This document shows positions 42,015 through 53,284 of a DNA stretch of 64,000 bases, in pieces. A model generated the notes under the pieces. That model searched no databases. It worked only from the letters and a program-made list of their open reading frames with translations, and was not told the origin of the DNA. The stretch is from Streptomyces nymphaeiformis (GTDB taxonomy: Bacteria; Actinomycetota; Actinomycetes; Streptomycetales; Streptomycetaceae). The translations under genes were made by a program, and so were the position numbers. The DNA is taken from assembly GCF_014203895.1 (NCBI RefSeq), contig NZ_JACHJY010000008.1, forward strand, positions 372,001 through 436,000, given 5' to 3'. Within the stretch, counting starts at the first letter, position 1. Each line of letters begins with the position of its first letter.

Positions 42015-42060
42015 AACACCACGTGGTGGTCGGGATCTCCCGGCCACCACGTGGTGTTTC
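42015..42060 (+). terminator. Terminator of tRNA-Leu, 20-bp stem
   Basis: AACACCACGTGGTGGTCGGG pairs with CCCGGCCACCACGTGGTGTT (one G-U pair) around a 4-base loop (ATCT), followed by T residues. Confidence 0.85.
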
Positions 42061-42190
42061 TGCGTGCCGTGACACGACGCGGGGGGCGGAGGCCCGACCG
42101 GACGGTCGGACGGAAAATGCTTGGACCGCGAGAGCGTCCGCGCGGGAGACTCCTTTTGCTCACCTTCGGTACGACAACACAGGGTTGGGT

Positions 42191-44005
42191 ATGGGATCAC
42201 CAGAATCGCGCGAAGGTTCGCCGAGCAAGGGTTCGGTACTCCTCGCGCTTCGCTTCTACGGACGGGAAATGGTCCGCCTTCGCCGGCTGACCACGTCGAC
42301 GCTGCTCCTGGCGGCGCTCGGCAACATCGGCATCCACTACGTCGCACCACTGGTCGTCGCCAAACTCGTCGGACGGATCGCGGAGGGCGGCACCGGCGGC
42401 GTCGGCCCCCTTCTTCCGTACGTCCTGGGCTTCACCGGCGTCCTGCTGCTCGGCGAGGTCCTGTGGCGCGTCTGCTACCACTGCCTGAACCGGGTCGACG
42501 CACGCGGCATCGAGCACCTCTACGTCATCGGCATGGACGAACTCTTCGCCAAGGACGCCGCGTTCTTCCACGACAACTTCGCCGGGTCGCTGACCAAACG
42601 CGTCGTGACCTTCGCCTCCCGCTTCGAGGAGTTCGTCGACACGCTGACCTTCTCCGTCATGGGCAGCTTCGTGCCGCTCGTGTTCGCCTCGGTGGTGCTG
42701 TGGCAGTACGACCCCCTGCTCGTGGTCGGACTCCTGGTCCTCATCGTGCTCACGGGCGCGTGCGTGACCCCGCTGATCAGGCGGCGACAGGTGCTCGTCG
42801 CCGAACGCGAACAGGCCATCGCCCGGGTCTCGGGCCACGTCGCCGACAGCCTCACCAACATGGACACGGTCCGGTCCTTCGGCGCCGAGCGGCGCGAGGC
42901 CGCCGAGCACCGGTCCCGCGTCGCGGAGTCGCGGCGGCTCACCCTGCGCTCCTGGGACTACGGCAACCTGCGCATCGACACGCTCGTCGCGCCCATGTCC
43001 GTCCTGACCAACGTCCTCGGACTCGTCCTCGCCGTCGCCCTCGGCGGCGGGGAGCACGGCGTCGAGGCCGTCATCGTCGCCTTCACGTACTACGCCAACG
43101 CCACCCGGATCATGTTCGAGTTCAACCAGATCTACCGGCGCCTGGAAAGCTCGATGACGGAGGCCGCGCAGTTCACCGAACTCCTCCTCGACAAGCCGAC
43201 CGTCGTCGACCCCGAGCACCCGGAACCCCTCCGGCCCGCCGACGCCGAGGTCCGCTTCGAGAAGGTGACCTTCGCCCACGCGGGCGCGAAGCCGCTCTTC
43301 GAGGGCCTCGACCTGGCCGTGCCCAGCGGCGCGAAGGTCGGATTCGTGGGCCGGTCCGGCGGCGGCAAGACCACCCTCACCCGGCTGCTCCTGCGCATGA
43401 CGGACGTCGACGGCGGCCGGATCACGATCGGCGGCCAGGACATCAGCCGGCTCCGGCAGACCGACCTGCGCAGCATGATCGCGTACGTCCCGCAGGACCC
43501 CGCGATGTTCCACCGCACCCTGCGGGAGAACATCGCCTTCGCCCGGCCGGACGCCACCGAGGCCGAGATCCGGCGCGCGGCCGAGGCGGCGCACGTCACG
43601 GAGTTCGCGGACGCCCTCCCCGAGGGCTTCGAGACCATGGTCGGCGAGCGGGGCGTCAAGCTGTCCGGCGGCCAGCGCCAGCGGGTCGCCCTCGCCCGGG
43701 CGATCCTCCGCGACGCCCCGATCCTGCTGCTCGACGAGGCGACCAGCGCCCTGGACTCCGAGAGCGAGATCCTCGTCCAGGACGCGCTGTGGCGGCTCAT
43801 GGAGGGGCGGACCGCGTTCGTGGTCGCCCACCGGCTGAGCACGGTGGCCACGATGGACCAGCTCGTCGTCCTCGACCGCGGACGGATCGTCGAGCAGGGC
43901 ACGCACCAGGAGCTCCTCACCGCCGAGGGCGCCTACGCGAAGCTGTGGCAGCACCAGTCGGGCGGCTTCATCGACGACACCCCCGCGGCGGCCGGCCTGC
44001 GGTGA
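42191..44005 (+). CDS. ABC transporter, fused membrane and ATPase domains (exporter half-transporter)
   Basis: 604 aa from the ATG at 42191. Residues ~20-320 form six membrane helices of an ABC type-I exporter. The ATPase has Walker A VGRSGGGKTTLT, signature KLSGGQRQRVA, Walker B ILLLDEATSALD and the switch His in VVAHRLST. It is a half-transporter that should work as a homodimer or with an unseen partner; no second ABC gene or obvious cargo gene is near. The upstream neighbour is tRNA-Leu with its terminator, so it has its own promoter, which I could not define. Confidence 0.92.
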   Translation: MGSPESREGSPSKGSVLLALRFYGREMVRLRRLTTSTLLLAALGNIGIHYVAPLVVAKLVGRIAEGGTGGVGPLLPYVLGFTGVLLLGEVLWRVCYHCLNRVDARGIEHLYVIGMDELFAKDAAFFHDNFAGSLTKRVVTFASRFEEFVDTLTFSVMGSFVPLVFASVVLWQYDPLLVVGLLVLIVLTGACVTPLIRRRQVLVAEREQAIARVSGHVADSLTNMDTVRSFGAERREAAEHRSRVAESRRLTLRSWDYGNLRIDTLVAPMSVLTNVLGLVLAVALGGGEHGVEAVIVAFTYYANATRIMFEFNQIYRRLESSMTEAAQFTELLLDKPTVVDPEHPEPLRPADAEVRFEKVTFAHAGAKPLFEGLDLAVPSGAKVGFVGRSGGGKTTLTRLLLRMTDVDGGRITIGGQDISRLRQTDLRSMIAYVPQDPAMFHRTLRENIAFARPDATEAEIRRAAEAAHVTEFADALPEGFETMVGERGVKLSGGQRQRVALARAILRDAPILLLDEATSALDSESEILVQDALWRLMEGRTAFVVAHRLSTVATMDQLVVLDRGRIVEQGTHQELLTAEGAYAKLWQHQSGGFIDDTPAAAGLR

Positions 44006-44072
44006 CGCGATGACGCGATGACGCGATGACGCGGTGACGCGGTGACGCGATGACGCGGTGACGCGGTGACGT
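44001..44072 (+). repeat. 8-bp tandem repeat G(A/G)TGACGC x 9
   Basis: Nine consecutive 8-bp units, alternately GATGACGC and GGTGACGC. The first unit contains the stop codon of the ABC transporter. Such octamer arrays change copy number by slippage. Confidence 0.95.
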
Positions 44073-44134
44073 GGGATGTCGGGGGGTTGTCCACAGATTG
44101 TCCCGGGCGGGGCCGGGGTGTCGGTGCGGACGGC

Positions 44135-44146
44135 TAGGCTTCAGAA

Positions 44147-44147
<1 letters not shown>
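44135..44147 (+). promoter_or_regulatory. Leaderless-type -10 element for recQ
   Basis: TAGGCT (44135-44140), six bases, then the ATG at 44147; no ribosome site precedes the ATG. Confidence 0.4.
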
Positions 44148-46291
<2,144 letters not shown>

Positions 46292-46310
46292 ACCGGGTCG
46301 TACCGGTCGC

Positions 46311-46346
46311 CGGAGGCCGTGTCGGAGACATCCGACACGGCCTCCG
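46311..46346. terminator. Terminator after recQ, perfect 16-bp stem
   Basis: CGGAGGCCGTGTCGGA and TCCGACACGGCCTCCG around GACA, 20 bp after the recQ stop. No T-run follows, as is common in high-GC genomes. Confidence 0.8.
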
Positions 46347-46502
46347 GCCGTTCCGCGGCAGGGGAAGGCCTGGTCGGCGGCGGTGCGTTGGACGGGGCCG
46401 ATGATCATGGTCGCGTCAGAACCTGCGATGATGTGCGGGTCTTCGGCCTTCCGTCCGAACGCCGAGACGCCGTGCCCCATTCATGTGAGGAACCTTCCGC
46501 CG

Positions 46503-47465
46503 ATGACGAGCAGCCGGGACCGAATCCTGCGGACGGGTGCGGCCCTCTCCATGACCGCCCTCGCCCTGGCGGGGTGTTCCTCCGGGCAGCCGGCGGGGCA
46601 CGCGGCGCCGGCCGCCGCCACCGTCACGGTCGGCTCCGCCGCCGACCCGTCGTCCTGGACGCTGCCCATGCAGGCGTACCGTCCCACCGGCGAGCAGGCC
46701 CGGACGCTCGCCCGGGCGGAACAGAAGCTGGTCGGCGAGTGCCTCAAGGGGTTCGGGATCCGCTGGAGGCCGGCGCCGGAGCTTCCCCGGATCGGCCCGA
46801 AGAACCTGCTCGACTGGCGGTACGGGATCCACGACGCGGGAATGTCCGCGAAGTTCGGCTACCAGGTGGACCCGGCGCAACAGGCCCGCTATGACAAGGC
46901 GTTGCGTGCCGCCGACGCGCGGCCGCAGCTCTCCGACGACGCCCAGCTGGTCCTGGGCGGCACCGACGTCCCCGCCGAACTGCTGCAGAAGGTCGGCCCC
47001 GAGGCCCGGCGCGGCTTCTACGCGGGACGGAGGATCCCCGAGGGCGGCTGCTTCGGCCAGGCCCGCCGGACCCTGGGCGGTTCGCCGCAGGGCGCCTCCC
47101 CCCTCGTACGGCGGCTCACGAGCGACTCGTACCCCGCGTCCATGGAAGACCCGCTGGTGAAGGCGGTGTTCGCGCGCTGGTCCGCCTGTATGAAGGCGAA
47201 GGGCTTCACGTATCCGGCGCCCATGGCCGCCAACGACGACCCCCGGTTCCGGCCCCGGCCCGAGGGCGCGTCCCGCGAGGAGATCGACACGGCCCTGGCC
47301 GACATCGCCTGCCGCGCCACGCACCACGTCGCGGAGATCTGGCACGAGGCGGAGACCCGGATCCAGCGCGCGTCGATCGCGGGCAACGCGACGGCGCTCG
47401 CGGCGGACCGCCGCGCGCTCGACGCGTCCCTCCGCAAGGCGGCGGAGGTCCTGGCCCGCTCCTGA
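46503..47465 (+). CDS. Putative lipoprotein of unknown function
   Basis: 320 aa starting at 46503 (MTSSRDRILRTGAALSMTA). The lipobox is LALAGC, followed by a Ser/Gly/Ala linker and a soluble part rich in Arg/Ala helices with two Cys (VGECLKGFGI and SACMKAKGF). The pattern of a short repeated module CLKGFG.../CMKAKGF suggests an internal duplication. I recognise no enzyme motif. Exported and lipid-anchored at the membrane. Neighbours give no hint of its role. Confidence 0.7.
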   Translation: MTSSRDRILRTGAALSMTALALAGCSSGQPAGHAAPAAATVTVGSAADPSSWTLPMQAYRPTGEQARTLARAEQKLVGECLKGFGIRWRPAPELPRIGPKNLLDWRYGIHDAGMSAKFGYQVDPAQQARYDKALRAADARPQLSDDAQLVLGGTDVPAELLQKVGPEARRGFYAGRRIPEGGCFGQARRTLGGSPQGASPLVRRLTSDSYPASMEDPLVKAVFARWSACMKAKGFTYPAPMAANDDPRFRPRPEGASREEIDTALADIACRATHHVAEIWHEAETRIQRASIAGNATALAADRRALDASLRKAAEVLARS

Positions 47466-47798
47466 CCGTGGGGAGCGGGTGACCCCGCCCGCGCCGACTT
47501 CCGCGAGCGGCGGGCATCCTCGCCCCGCGCCTCCCCGCAAGGCGGTGCGGGTTCTCGCCTGCCCCCGGCCCCGCGAGGGGACGTGACCTCCCCGTGCCCG
47601 ACTCCCGCGAAGCGGGCGACGCCCTCGCCCGGGCCCCGGTCTCGCGGGCGGCGGACACCCTCGCCCGCAACCGACCCCGCAAGGCGGTGGACGTGCCGGC
47701 CTGCACCGCCCGGAAGGCGGCGGACGTCCTCGTCCGCCCCTTCCTCATCCGACCTTCCTTCTCTCGATTCCAATCCGACGATCACTCTGGAGATCCCG
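47466..47798. other. 333-bp gap filled by a degenerate hairpin-repeat array
   Basis: No gene is visible. Most of the gap is taken by seven ~35-bp repeats (next entry); the last ~50 bp (CTTCCTCATCC to the ATG at 47799) is the leader of the I36-like gene. Confidence 0.6.
47502..47745 (+). repeat. Array of seven ~35-bp degenerate units with hairpin cores
   Basis: Cores of the type CCGCAAGGCGG occur at about 47502, 47535, 47571, 47605, 47641, 47677 and 47709, spaced 33-36 bp. Each core can form a small hairpin (CCGC..GCGG) and is followed by a GAC-xx-CTCGCC-like stretch. All three frames on both strands then read as ~12-residue repeats. No spacers, so not CRISPR. Confidence 0.75.
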
Positions 47799-48308
47799 AT
47801 GCAGACCTCGACCACCTCGCGGCGCCGCCGCCTCCGTACCGCTCTCGTCGCCGCCGTGATGGGCGCCTCCGCCCTGTCCGGCACGGGCATGGCCCACGCC
47901 GAGGGCGACCCCACCGCCTGGATCTCCAGCGACGAGGACACCATCATGTCGATGCAGAAGTGCGCCGGCTCCTCCGAGGAGTTCCGCTTCCGCCTCTACT
48001 ACAGCCCCAACTACTCGGGCGCCTGGGTCAACATCGGCCACAACATCTACGACATGCTGGCCCTCAAGATGCCGTACACCCCGGCCACGCCGCTCCGCTT
48101 CTGCTCCAACACCGGCTCGGGCAGCGGCCAGGTCGCCGGCAACAACGCGGCCTCCGCCTACAACTGGTACGACGGCTACTCCGCCAACGTGTACTACAGC
48201 GCCGGCTACAAGGGCGCCTACGACTACGTCGGCAGCCGGTCGGGCGTGTCCACGCTGGTGAACACCCGGAACGACAACCGCTCCATCCAGTTCAGCCAGT
48301 CCTGGTAG
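47799..48308 (+). CDS. Secreted peptidase-inhibitor-like protein (family I36-like)
   Basis: 169 aa with signal peptide (residues 1-33, ending GTGMAHA-EGD). The mature part is rich in Tyr, Asn, Ser and Gly, with NYSGAWVNIGHNI, SYNW-type and NNAASAYNWYDGYSANVYYSAGYKGAY segments (short phrases quoted separately). This resembles the SMI/I36 metalloprotease-inhibitor fold (phrases like NNAASA and VYYNSGYKG), with two Cys (CAGSS, RFCSN). It would be an extracellular inhibitor of a metalloprotease or an antimicrobial-like crystallin fold. A long repeat array lies upstream. Confidence 0.65.
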   Translation: MQTSTTSRRRRLRTALVAAVMGASALSGTGMAHAEGDPTAWISSDEDTIMSMQKCAGSSEEFRFRLYYSPNYSGAWVNIGHNIYDMLALKMPYTPATPLRFCSNTGSGSGQVAGNNAASAYNWYDGYSANVYYSAGYKGAYDYVGSRSGVSTLVNTRNDNRSIQFSQSW

Positions 48309-48312
48309 TCGC

Positions 48313-49614
48313 TCACTCGGGCTGCGGCGTGAGACGGCGCAGCCCCCTGCGGTCGTAGTAGTGGGTCATGGCGAAACCGAACGCCAGGGCCGCCACCGTG
48401 CCGACCGCGATCATGATCCAGCCGCGGGCGAGTCCCGCGTCGGCTCGGGCGTCGAAGTACAGGATGGACCGGACGCCCGAGCTGAGCTGGTGCATCGGCT
48501 CGAAGACGCCCAGGAAGCGGTAGAACGCCGGAGTGGCCTCCAGGGGGACCGTCGCCCCCGAGGAGGGGAGGGCCAGCGCGATGAAGACGAACATGGACAC
48601 GAGCTGGCCGATGCCGCCGAAGGCGGCGTTGATGGCCTGGACGCCCAGGCCGACGGCGACCGTCGCGCAGTAGGAGAAGAGCCACAGCATCGGGATGTGG
48701 TCGGCGTCCATGCCCAGGATCGCGATCGTCGCGATCATGACGAGCGTGGTGGTCAGGAGCGAGATCCCGGCGGTCATCACCATCTTCAGGACGAGCGTCT
48801 GCGTGCGGCTGACGGGGACGGTCGGCCGGCGGGTGTGCCAGGGCCCGATCTCGCTGTCGGCGTAGCCCAGCGCGGTGTCGGCGCCGGCGTTGACGAGGTT
48901 GCCGCCGATGAAGCCGCCCAGGACCAGCAGCAGCGTGTAGTAGAACGCGGTCAGGCCGAGCCCGCTGTGCCGGCCGATCGGATGGCCGACGCGGGTGACG
49001 ACCGCGACGGGGTCGGCGAGGAGCACCCGCGTGGTCGGTACGGCGCTGGTGGCCGCGAGCTGTTTGCCGATGGCCAGTGAGGCCTGGTGTGCCGCGCCCT
49101 GGTTGATCTGGGACGCCAGGGACGAACCCAGGCTGCCGAGGCCGGGGTTGGTGAGCACGGTCAGCGTCGGGCGGGTCGTCGCCCGGTTCGTGGTCAGGGC
49201 CGCGACGGAGGCGGTGAAGTCCGCCGGGACGACCAGGGCGCCGAAGACCTTGCCCGAGGCCAGCGCCTCCTGGGCCTCCGCCGCGTCGAGGCGGCGCCAG
49301 TCGATGCTGGTCTTCGAGGAACCGGCCGCGGCGACGGTGTCGGTGATCTGCTTGCCCAGGTTCTCCTGCTGTCCGGGCAGCGGGCGGCCCTGGTCCTCGT
49401 CGACCAGGGCGATGGGCAGCCGGTCCAGGTGGTCGCTCGGGTTGAGGATGCCCCCCATGTAGAGGAGCGACAGGAGCAGCGACACCAGGGCGCACAGGAT
49501 GGTCGGTACGAGCCACAGCTTGGCGTGCCGCAGGAGCGCGGAGGCGCGGACCTGGGGGCCGTGGGCCGGGTCCGGTGCCGCGGCCGGGGTGTTCGGGGGG
49601 ATCGCGGAGGTCAT
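48313..49614 (-). CDS. YhgE/Pip-like ABC-2/DUF3533 membrane protein
   Basis: 433 aa. One N-terminal helix (about 34-55, LWLVPTILCALVSLLLSLLY) is followed by an exported domain of about 180 residues beginning with IALVDEDQG, the hallmark of YhgE/Pip and related DUF3533 proteins. Five more helices follow (from about 245) and a charged C-terminus. Such proteins act in secretion or export, some as phage-infection or ESX-type accessory proteins. It is divergent from the ClpC-like gene with 185 bp between them. Substrate unknown. Confidence 0.8.
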   Translation of the reverse strand: MTSAIPPNTPAAAPDPAHGPQVRASALLRHAKLWLVPTILCALVSLLLSLLYMGGILNPSDHLDRLPIALVDEDQGRPLPGQQENLGKQITDTVAAAGSSKTSIDWRRLDAAEAQEALASGKVFGALVVPADFTASVAALTTNRATTRPTLTVLTNPGLGSLGSSLASQINQGAAHQASLAIGKQLAATSAVPTTRVLLADPVAVVTRVGHPIGRHSGLGLTAFYYTLLLVLGGFIGGNLVNAGADTALGYADSEIGPWHTRRPTVPVSRTQTLVLKMVMTAGISLLTTTLVMIATIAILGMDADHIPMLWLFSYCATVAVGLGVQAINAAFGGIGQLVSMFVFIALALPSSGATVPLEATPAFYRFLGVFEPMHQLSSGVRSILYFDARADAGLARGWIMIAVGTVAALAFGFAMTHYYDRRGLRRLTPQPE

Positions 49615-49799
49615 GGGGCCATCGTCGGCGGACGGAGCCGCGATCCGGGCATTTCGGGCGTCCGTACGGGGTGGGCGTGTCGGGCGGCCGCGTCCGCTCT
49701 CCGATTGCGGACCCGTCGGCGCCGGGTTTGAGTGGGGGCGACCCCTTTCGCGCCCTCATCCAGTGGGGAAGACCCCCCTCCGCGCTTTCAGGAGCAGTC
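49615..49799. promoter_or_regulatory. Divergent region between YhgE-like and ClpC-like genes
   Basis: 185 bp between starts. AGGAG at about 49790 is the ribosome site of the ATPase gene. I could not place -35/-10 pairs confidently. Confidence 0.3.
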
Positions 49800-52316
49800 A
49801 TGTCGATGGCGTTCGGTTCGTCCTTCGGTTCGTCGGATCCGTTCAGTGACCTGTTCAACCGGTTCTTCGGGATGTCGCCGGCCTCGTCGCCGCCCGCGGT
49901 GCAGCGCGTGCCCATCGGGCGGCTGCTGACCGAGTCCTCCCACGAACTGCTGAACACGGCCGCGCGCAAGGCCGACGAGGACGGCAGCTCCGACCTCGAC
50001 ACCGAACACCTCCTGTGGGCCGCGACCCAGGTCGAGCCGACCCGCGGGCTCCTCTCCCAGGGCGGCGTGAACCCCGACAAGATCGCCGACCAGCTCGCCG
50101 AGGTGCTTCCCCGGGAGTCCGCCGAACCGTCCGCCGAGCCCGGACTCACCCCGGCGGCCAAGCGGACCCTCGCCAGGGCCCACGCCTACTCGCAGGCGGC
50201 CGGCGTCTCGTACATCGGCCCCGAGCACATCCTCAGCGCCCTCCTCGGCGACGCCGACTCCGGCGCCTCCCGCTTCCTGCGGGCCGAGGACCTGGACGTG
50301 CAGAAGCTGCGCGGCCTCACCGACCAGGCGGCCCGCCCGGAGCCGCGCGGCGCCCCCGCCGCCGCGAAGGAGCCGGCCACGACCCTCGACGAGTACGGCA
50401 GGGACCTGACCGAGGAGGCCAGGTCGGGCAGGCTCGACCCCGTCGTCGGCCGGGCCGAGGAGATCGAGCAGACCATCGAGATCCTCTCCCGGCGCTCCAA
50501 GAACAACCCCGTGCTCATCGGCGAGCCCGGCGTCGGCAAGACCGCCATCGTGGAGGGCCTCGCCCAGCGGATCGTCGCGGACGAGGTCCCCGACACCCTC
50601 AAGGGCAAGCGGGTCGTCTCCCTCGACCTGTCCGGCATGGTGGCGGGAGCGCAGTACCGGGGACAGTTCGAGGAACGCCTCAAGAAGGTCATCGAGGACG
50701 TCCAGAAGGCCGAAGGGGAGATCATCCTCTTCATCGACGAGCTGCACACGGTCGTCGGCGCCGGCGCCACCGGCGAGGGCGCGATGGACGCGGGCAACAT
50801 GCTGAAGCCCGCCCTCGCGCGCGGCGAACTGCACGTCGTGGGCGCCACCACCATCGACGAGTACCGCAAGCACATCGAGAAGGACGCCGCCCTCGAACGC
50901 CGCTTCCAGCCCGTCCTGATCCCGGAGCCCACCGTCGAGGAGACCGTGCAGATCCTCGAAGGACTCAGGGACGCGTACGAGGCCCACCACCAGGTCCGCT
51001 TCGCCGACGGCGCCCTCGCCGCCGCGGCCGAGCTCTCCGACCGCTACATCAGCGACCGCTTCCTGCCCGACAAGGCCATCGACCTGATGGACCAGGCCGG
51101 CGCGCGGGTACGGCTCCGCAGCGGCGGCCGCTCCACCGAGGTCGTGAGCCGCGAGGACAAGCTCGCGAAACTGCGGCGCGAGAAGGACCAGGCCGTCGCC
51201 CGCGAGGACTTCGAGCGGGCCAAGGAGCTCAAGGACCGGATCGCGGAGGCCGAGGGCGAGCTCGCCGGGATCGAGGAGCGCCGCGAGGGCGTCGTCTCGG
51301 TCACGGCCGCCGACATCGCCGACATCGTCTCCCGCCGTACCGGCATCCCCGTCTCCCAGCTCACCGCCAGCGAGAAGGAGAAGCTCCTCAAGCTGGAGCA
51401 GGAGATGCACGCCCGGATCGTCGGCCAGGACGAGGCGGTCACCGCCGTCTCCGAGGCCGTGCGCCGCAACCGGGCCGGCATGGGCGACCCCGACCGGCCC
51501 GTCGGCTCCTTCCTCTTCCTCGGCCCCACCGGCGTCGGCAAGACCGAACTCGCCAAGACCCTCGCCGAGCTGCTCTTCGGCGCCGAGGACCGCATGATCC
51601 GGTTCGACATGAGCGAGTTCCAGGAGAAGCACACGGTCGCCCGGCTCGTCGGCGCCCCTCCCGGATACGTCGGCTACGAGGAGGCCGGCCAGCTCACCGA
51701 GAAGGTCCGCCGCCAGCCGTACAGCGTCGTGCTCTTCGACGAGATCGAGAAGGGGCACCCCGACGTCTTCAACACCCTCCTCCAGATCCTCGACGACGGG
51801 CGCCTCACGGACGGCCAGGGCCGCACGGTCGACTTCCGCCACTGCGTCGTCATCATGACGTCCAACATCGGCGCCCACCGCATCCTCGCCCACGAGGGCG
51901 ACGCGGCCGAGCTCAAGGACGAGCTGATGGAGGACCTGCGGGGCCGCTTCCTGCCCGAGTTCCTCAACCGGATCGACGACATCATCGTCTTCCACAGCCT
52001 CACCGAGGACGACCTGTCGGAGATCGTCGACCACCTCCTCGACCGGAGCAAGCACCGCGTCCGCTCCCAGGGCATGACCCTGGAGGTCACCGAGGCGGCG
52101 AAGAAGCTGCTCGTCGCCCACGGCTACCAGCCGGCGTTCGGCGCCCGGCCGCTGCGCCGCACGATCCAGACGGAGCTCGACAACCGCGTCGCCACCCTGC
52201 TCCTCGGCGGCGAGGCCGACCCCGGCGACACGATCGTCGCGGACGTCATCGACGACTCGCTGCACTGCACGGTCCGCAAGCCGGAGGGGGCGGAGAGCGC
52301 CGCCGCCGCGGCCTGA
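49800..52316 (+). CDS. ClpC-like AAA+ ATPase without the ClpP-binding loop
   Basis: 838 aa from the ATG at 49800. A ClpE/HSP20-like N-terminus (SDPFSDLFNRFFG) precedes a Clp-N domain (about 45-180). D1 has Walker A GEPGVGKT and Walker B ILFIDELHTV; a ClpC-style short coiled M-domain with the UVR-like EDFERAKELKDRIAEAEGEL follows; D2 has Walker A GPTGVGKTE and VLFDEIEKGHPDVF. Normal ClpC carries a VGF or IGF loop between the D2 Walker B and sensor-1 that docks ClpP. Here the segment after MTSNIGAHRILAHEGDAAELK runs straight on without such a tripeptide. It may therefore be an independent unfoldase or disaggregase. No clpP or adaptor gene is nearby. Confidence 0.9.
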   Translation: MSMAFGSSFGSSDPFSDLFNRFFGMSPASSPPAVQRVPIGRLLTESSHELLNTAARKADEDGSSDLDTEHLLWAATQVEPTRGLLSQGGVNPDKIADQLAEVLPRESAEPSAEPGLTPAAKRTLARAHAYSQAAGVSYIGPEHILSALLGDADSGASRFLRAEDLDVQKLRGLTDQAARPEPRGAPAAAKEPATTLDEYGRDLTEEARSGRLDPVVGRAEEIEQTIEILSRRSKNNPVLIGEPGVGKTAIVEGLAQRIVADEVPDTLKGKRVVSLDLSGMVAGAQYRGQFEERLKKVIEDVQKAEGEIILFIDELHTVVGAGATGEGAMDAGNMLKPALARGELHVVGATTIDEYRKHIEKDAALERRFQPVLIPEPTVEETVQILEGLRDAYEAHHQVRFADGALAAAAELSDRYISDRFLPDKAIDLMDQAGARVRLRSGGRSTEVVSREDKLAKLRREKDQAVAREDFERAKELKDRIAEAEGELAGIEERREGVVSVTAADIADIVSRRTGIPVSQLTASEKEKLLKLEQEMHARIVGQDEAVTAVSEAVRRNRAGMGDPDRPVGSFLFLGPTGVGKTELAKTLAELLFGAEDRMIRFDMSEFQEKHTVARLVGAPPGYVGYEEAGQLTEKVRRQPYSVVLFDEIEKGHPDVFNTLLQILDDGRLTDGQGRTVDFRHCVVIMTSNIGAHRILAHEGDAAELKDELMEDLRGRFLPEFLNRIDDIIVFHSLTEDDLSEIVDHLLDRSKHRVRSQGMTLEVTEAAKKLLVAHGYQPAFGARPLRRTIQTELDNRVATLLLGGEADPGDTIVADVIDDSLHCTVRKPEGAESAAAAA

Positions 52317-52331
52317 ACCACCGGGCAGGAC

Positions 52332-52380
52332 CCCGGAGGCTCCGTGCCCTCGTCTCACCGAGGTACGGAGTCTCCCGGGA
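52332..52380. terminator. Imperfect hairpin between ClpC-like and LysR genes
   Basis: CCCGGAGGCTCCGTGCC and GGTACGGAGTCTCCCGGG pair imperfectly; the hairpin overlaps the end of the convergent LysR gene. Confidence 0.5.
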
Positions 52381-53284
52381 GCCGGTCCAGGACGGCGGCG
52401 ACGTCGGTGCGGCCCGCGACCTCACGGAGCGCGCGGGCGAGGACGGGCTCGGGCTCCCGGACGACCGTCACCAGGCCCATCGGCACCGCCCGGGCCGGCT
52501 CGGTCATCGGGACCGCCCGCATGCCGTGCGGCACCCCGAAGACGTGCAGCCAGGTGTGCGGCACGATGCTCGTCCAGCCGCCGGTCCGCACGTGCGCGAA
52601 GAGCGCCGCCACCGAGTCGGTCTCGACCCGGGGCGAGGGCCGCACCCCCGCCTCGGCGAACACCTCGTCGAGCACCTGACGCCCCTGCATGGACCCGGTC
52701 AGCAGACAGAGCGGCAGCCGCGCGGCCTCCGCCCAGGTCGCCGCCGTCCGGTGCGCGGGGGCGTCGGCGGCGCCGGTGAGCAGCACGTACCGCTCCTCGT
52801 ACAGCGGCACCGCCCGGAAGTTCTCCGCGAGCCCCTTGTGCAGGTACGTCACTCCGGCGTCGAGCTCGAAGTCCCGCAGCTGCCGCAGGACGTCCTCCGA
52901 CCGGAGGTCCGCCGCCACCTCCACGTTCACCAGCGGATGCGCCAGGCAGAACGGCGCCGTCAGCTGGGCGACCGCGCCGGACGCGGTCGGCACCGAGCCG
53001 ATCCTCAGCCGGCCGCTCAGACCCGTCCGCAGGGCGCCGACCTCGCTCTTCAGCGCGTCACGGTCGGCGAGCAGCCGCTGCGCCCACACCACGATGCGCT
53101 CGCCCTCGGGCGTGAGGCCCTCGTACCGGCGGCCGCGCTGGACCAGCGGGACGCCCAGCTCGTCCTCCAGCTTCCTGACGGCCTCCGAGAGCGCGGGCTG
53201 GGATACGTGACAGGCCTGGGCGGCGCGGGCGAAATGACGCTCCCGGGAGAGGGCGACCAGGTACTCGAGTTGACGGAACAGCAC
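52355..53284 (-). CDS. LysR-family transcriptional regulator
   Basis: 309 aa from a GTG at 53284. The N-terminal helix-turn-helix is typical (FARAAQACHVSQPALSEAVRKLEDELG as the region of residues 18-44). The effector domain begins near residue 90 (GRLRIGSVPTASGAVAQ). It lies 48 bp downstream of the YdeP-like gene on the same strand and could be co-transcribed with it. LysR proteins bind T-N11-A sites. An ATAGGT/ACCTAT palindrome at 55731-55745 upstream of the oxidoreductase gene is a candidate site. Confidence 0.9.
   Translation of the reverse strand: MLFRQLEYLVALSRERHFARAAQACHVSQPALSEAVRKLEDELGVPLVQRGRRYEGLTPEGERIVVWAQRLLADRDALKSEVGALRTGLSGRLRIGSVPTASGAVAQLTAPFCLAHPLVNVEVAADLRSEDVLRQLRDFELDAGVTYLHKGLAENFRAVPLYEERYVLLTGAADAPAHRTAATWAEAARLPLCLLTGSMQGRQVLDEVFAEAGVRPSPRVETDSVAALFAHVRTGGWTSIVPHTWLHVFGVPHGMRAVPMTEPARAVPMGLVTVVREPEPVLARALREVAGRTDVAAVLDRLPGDSVPR

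Noticed and set aside
42015..42060. Large palindrome as operator or mobile-element end
   Set aside because: It sits directly after tRNA-Leu with a T-run, so a terminator explains it.
47502..47745. CRISPR array
   Set aside because: Units are contiguous and degenerate, with no unique spacers and no cas genes in the window.
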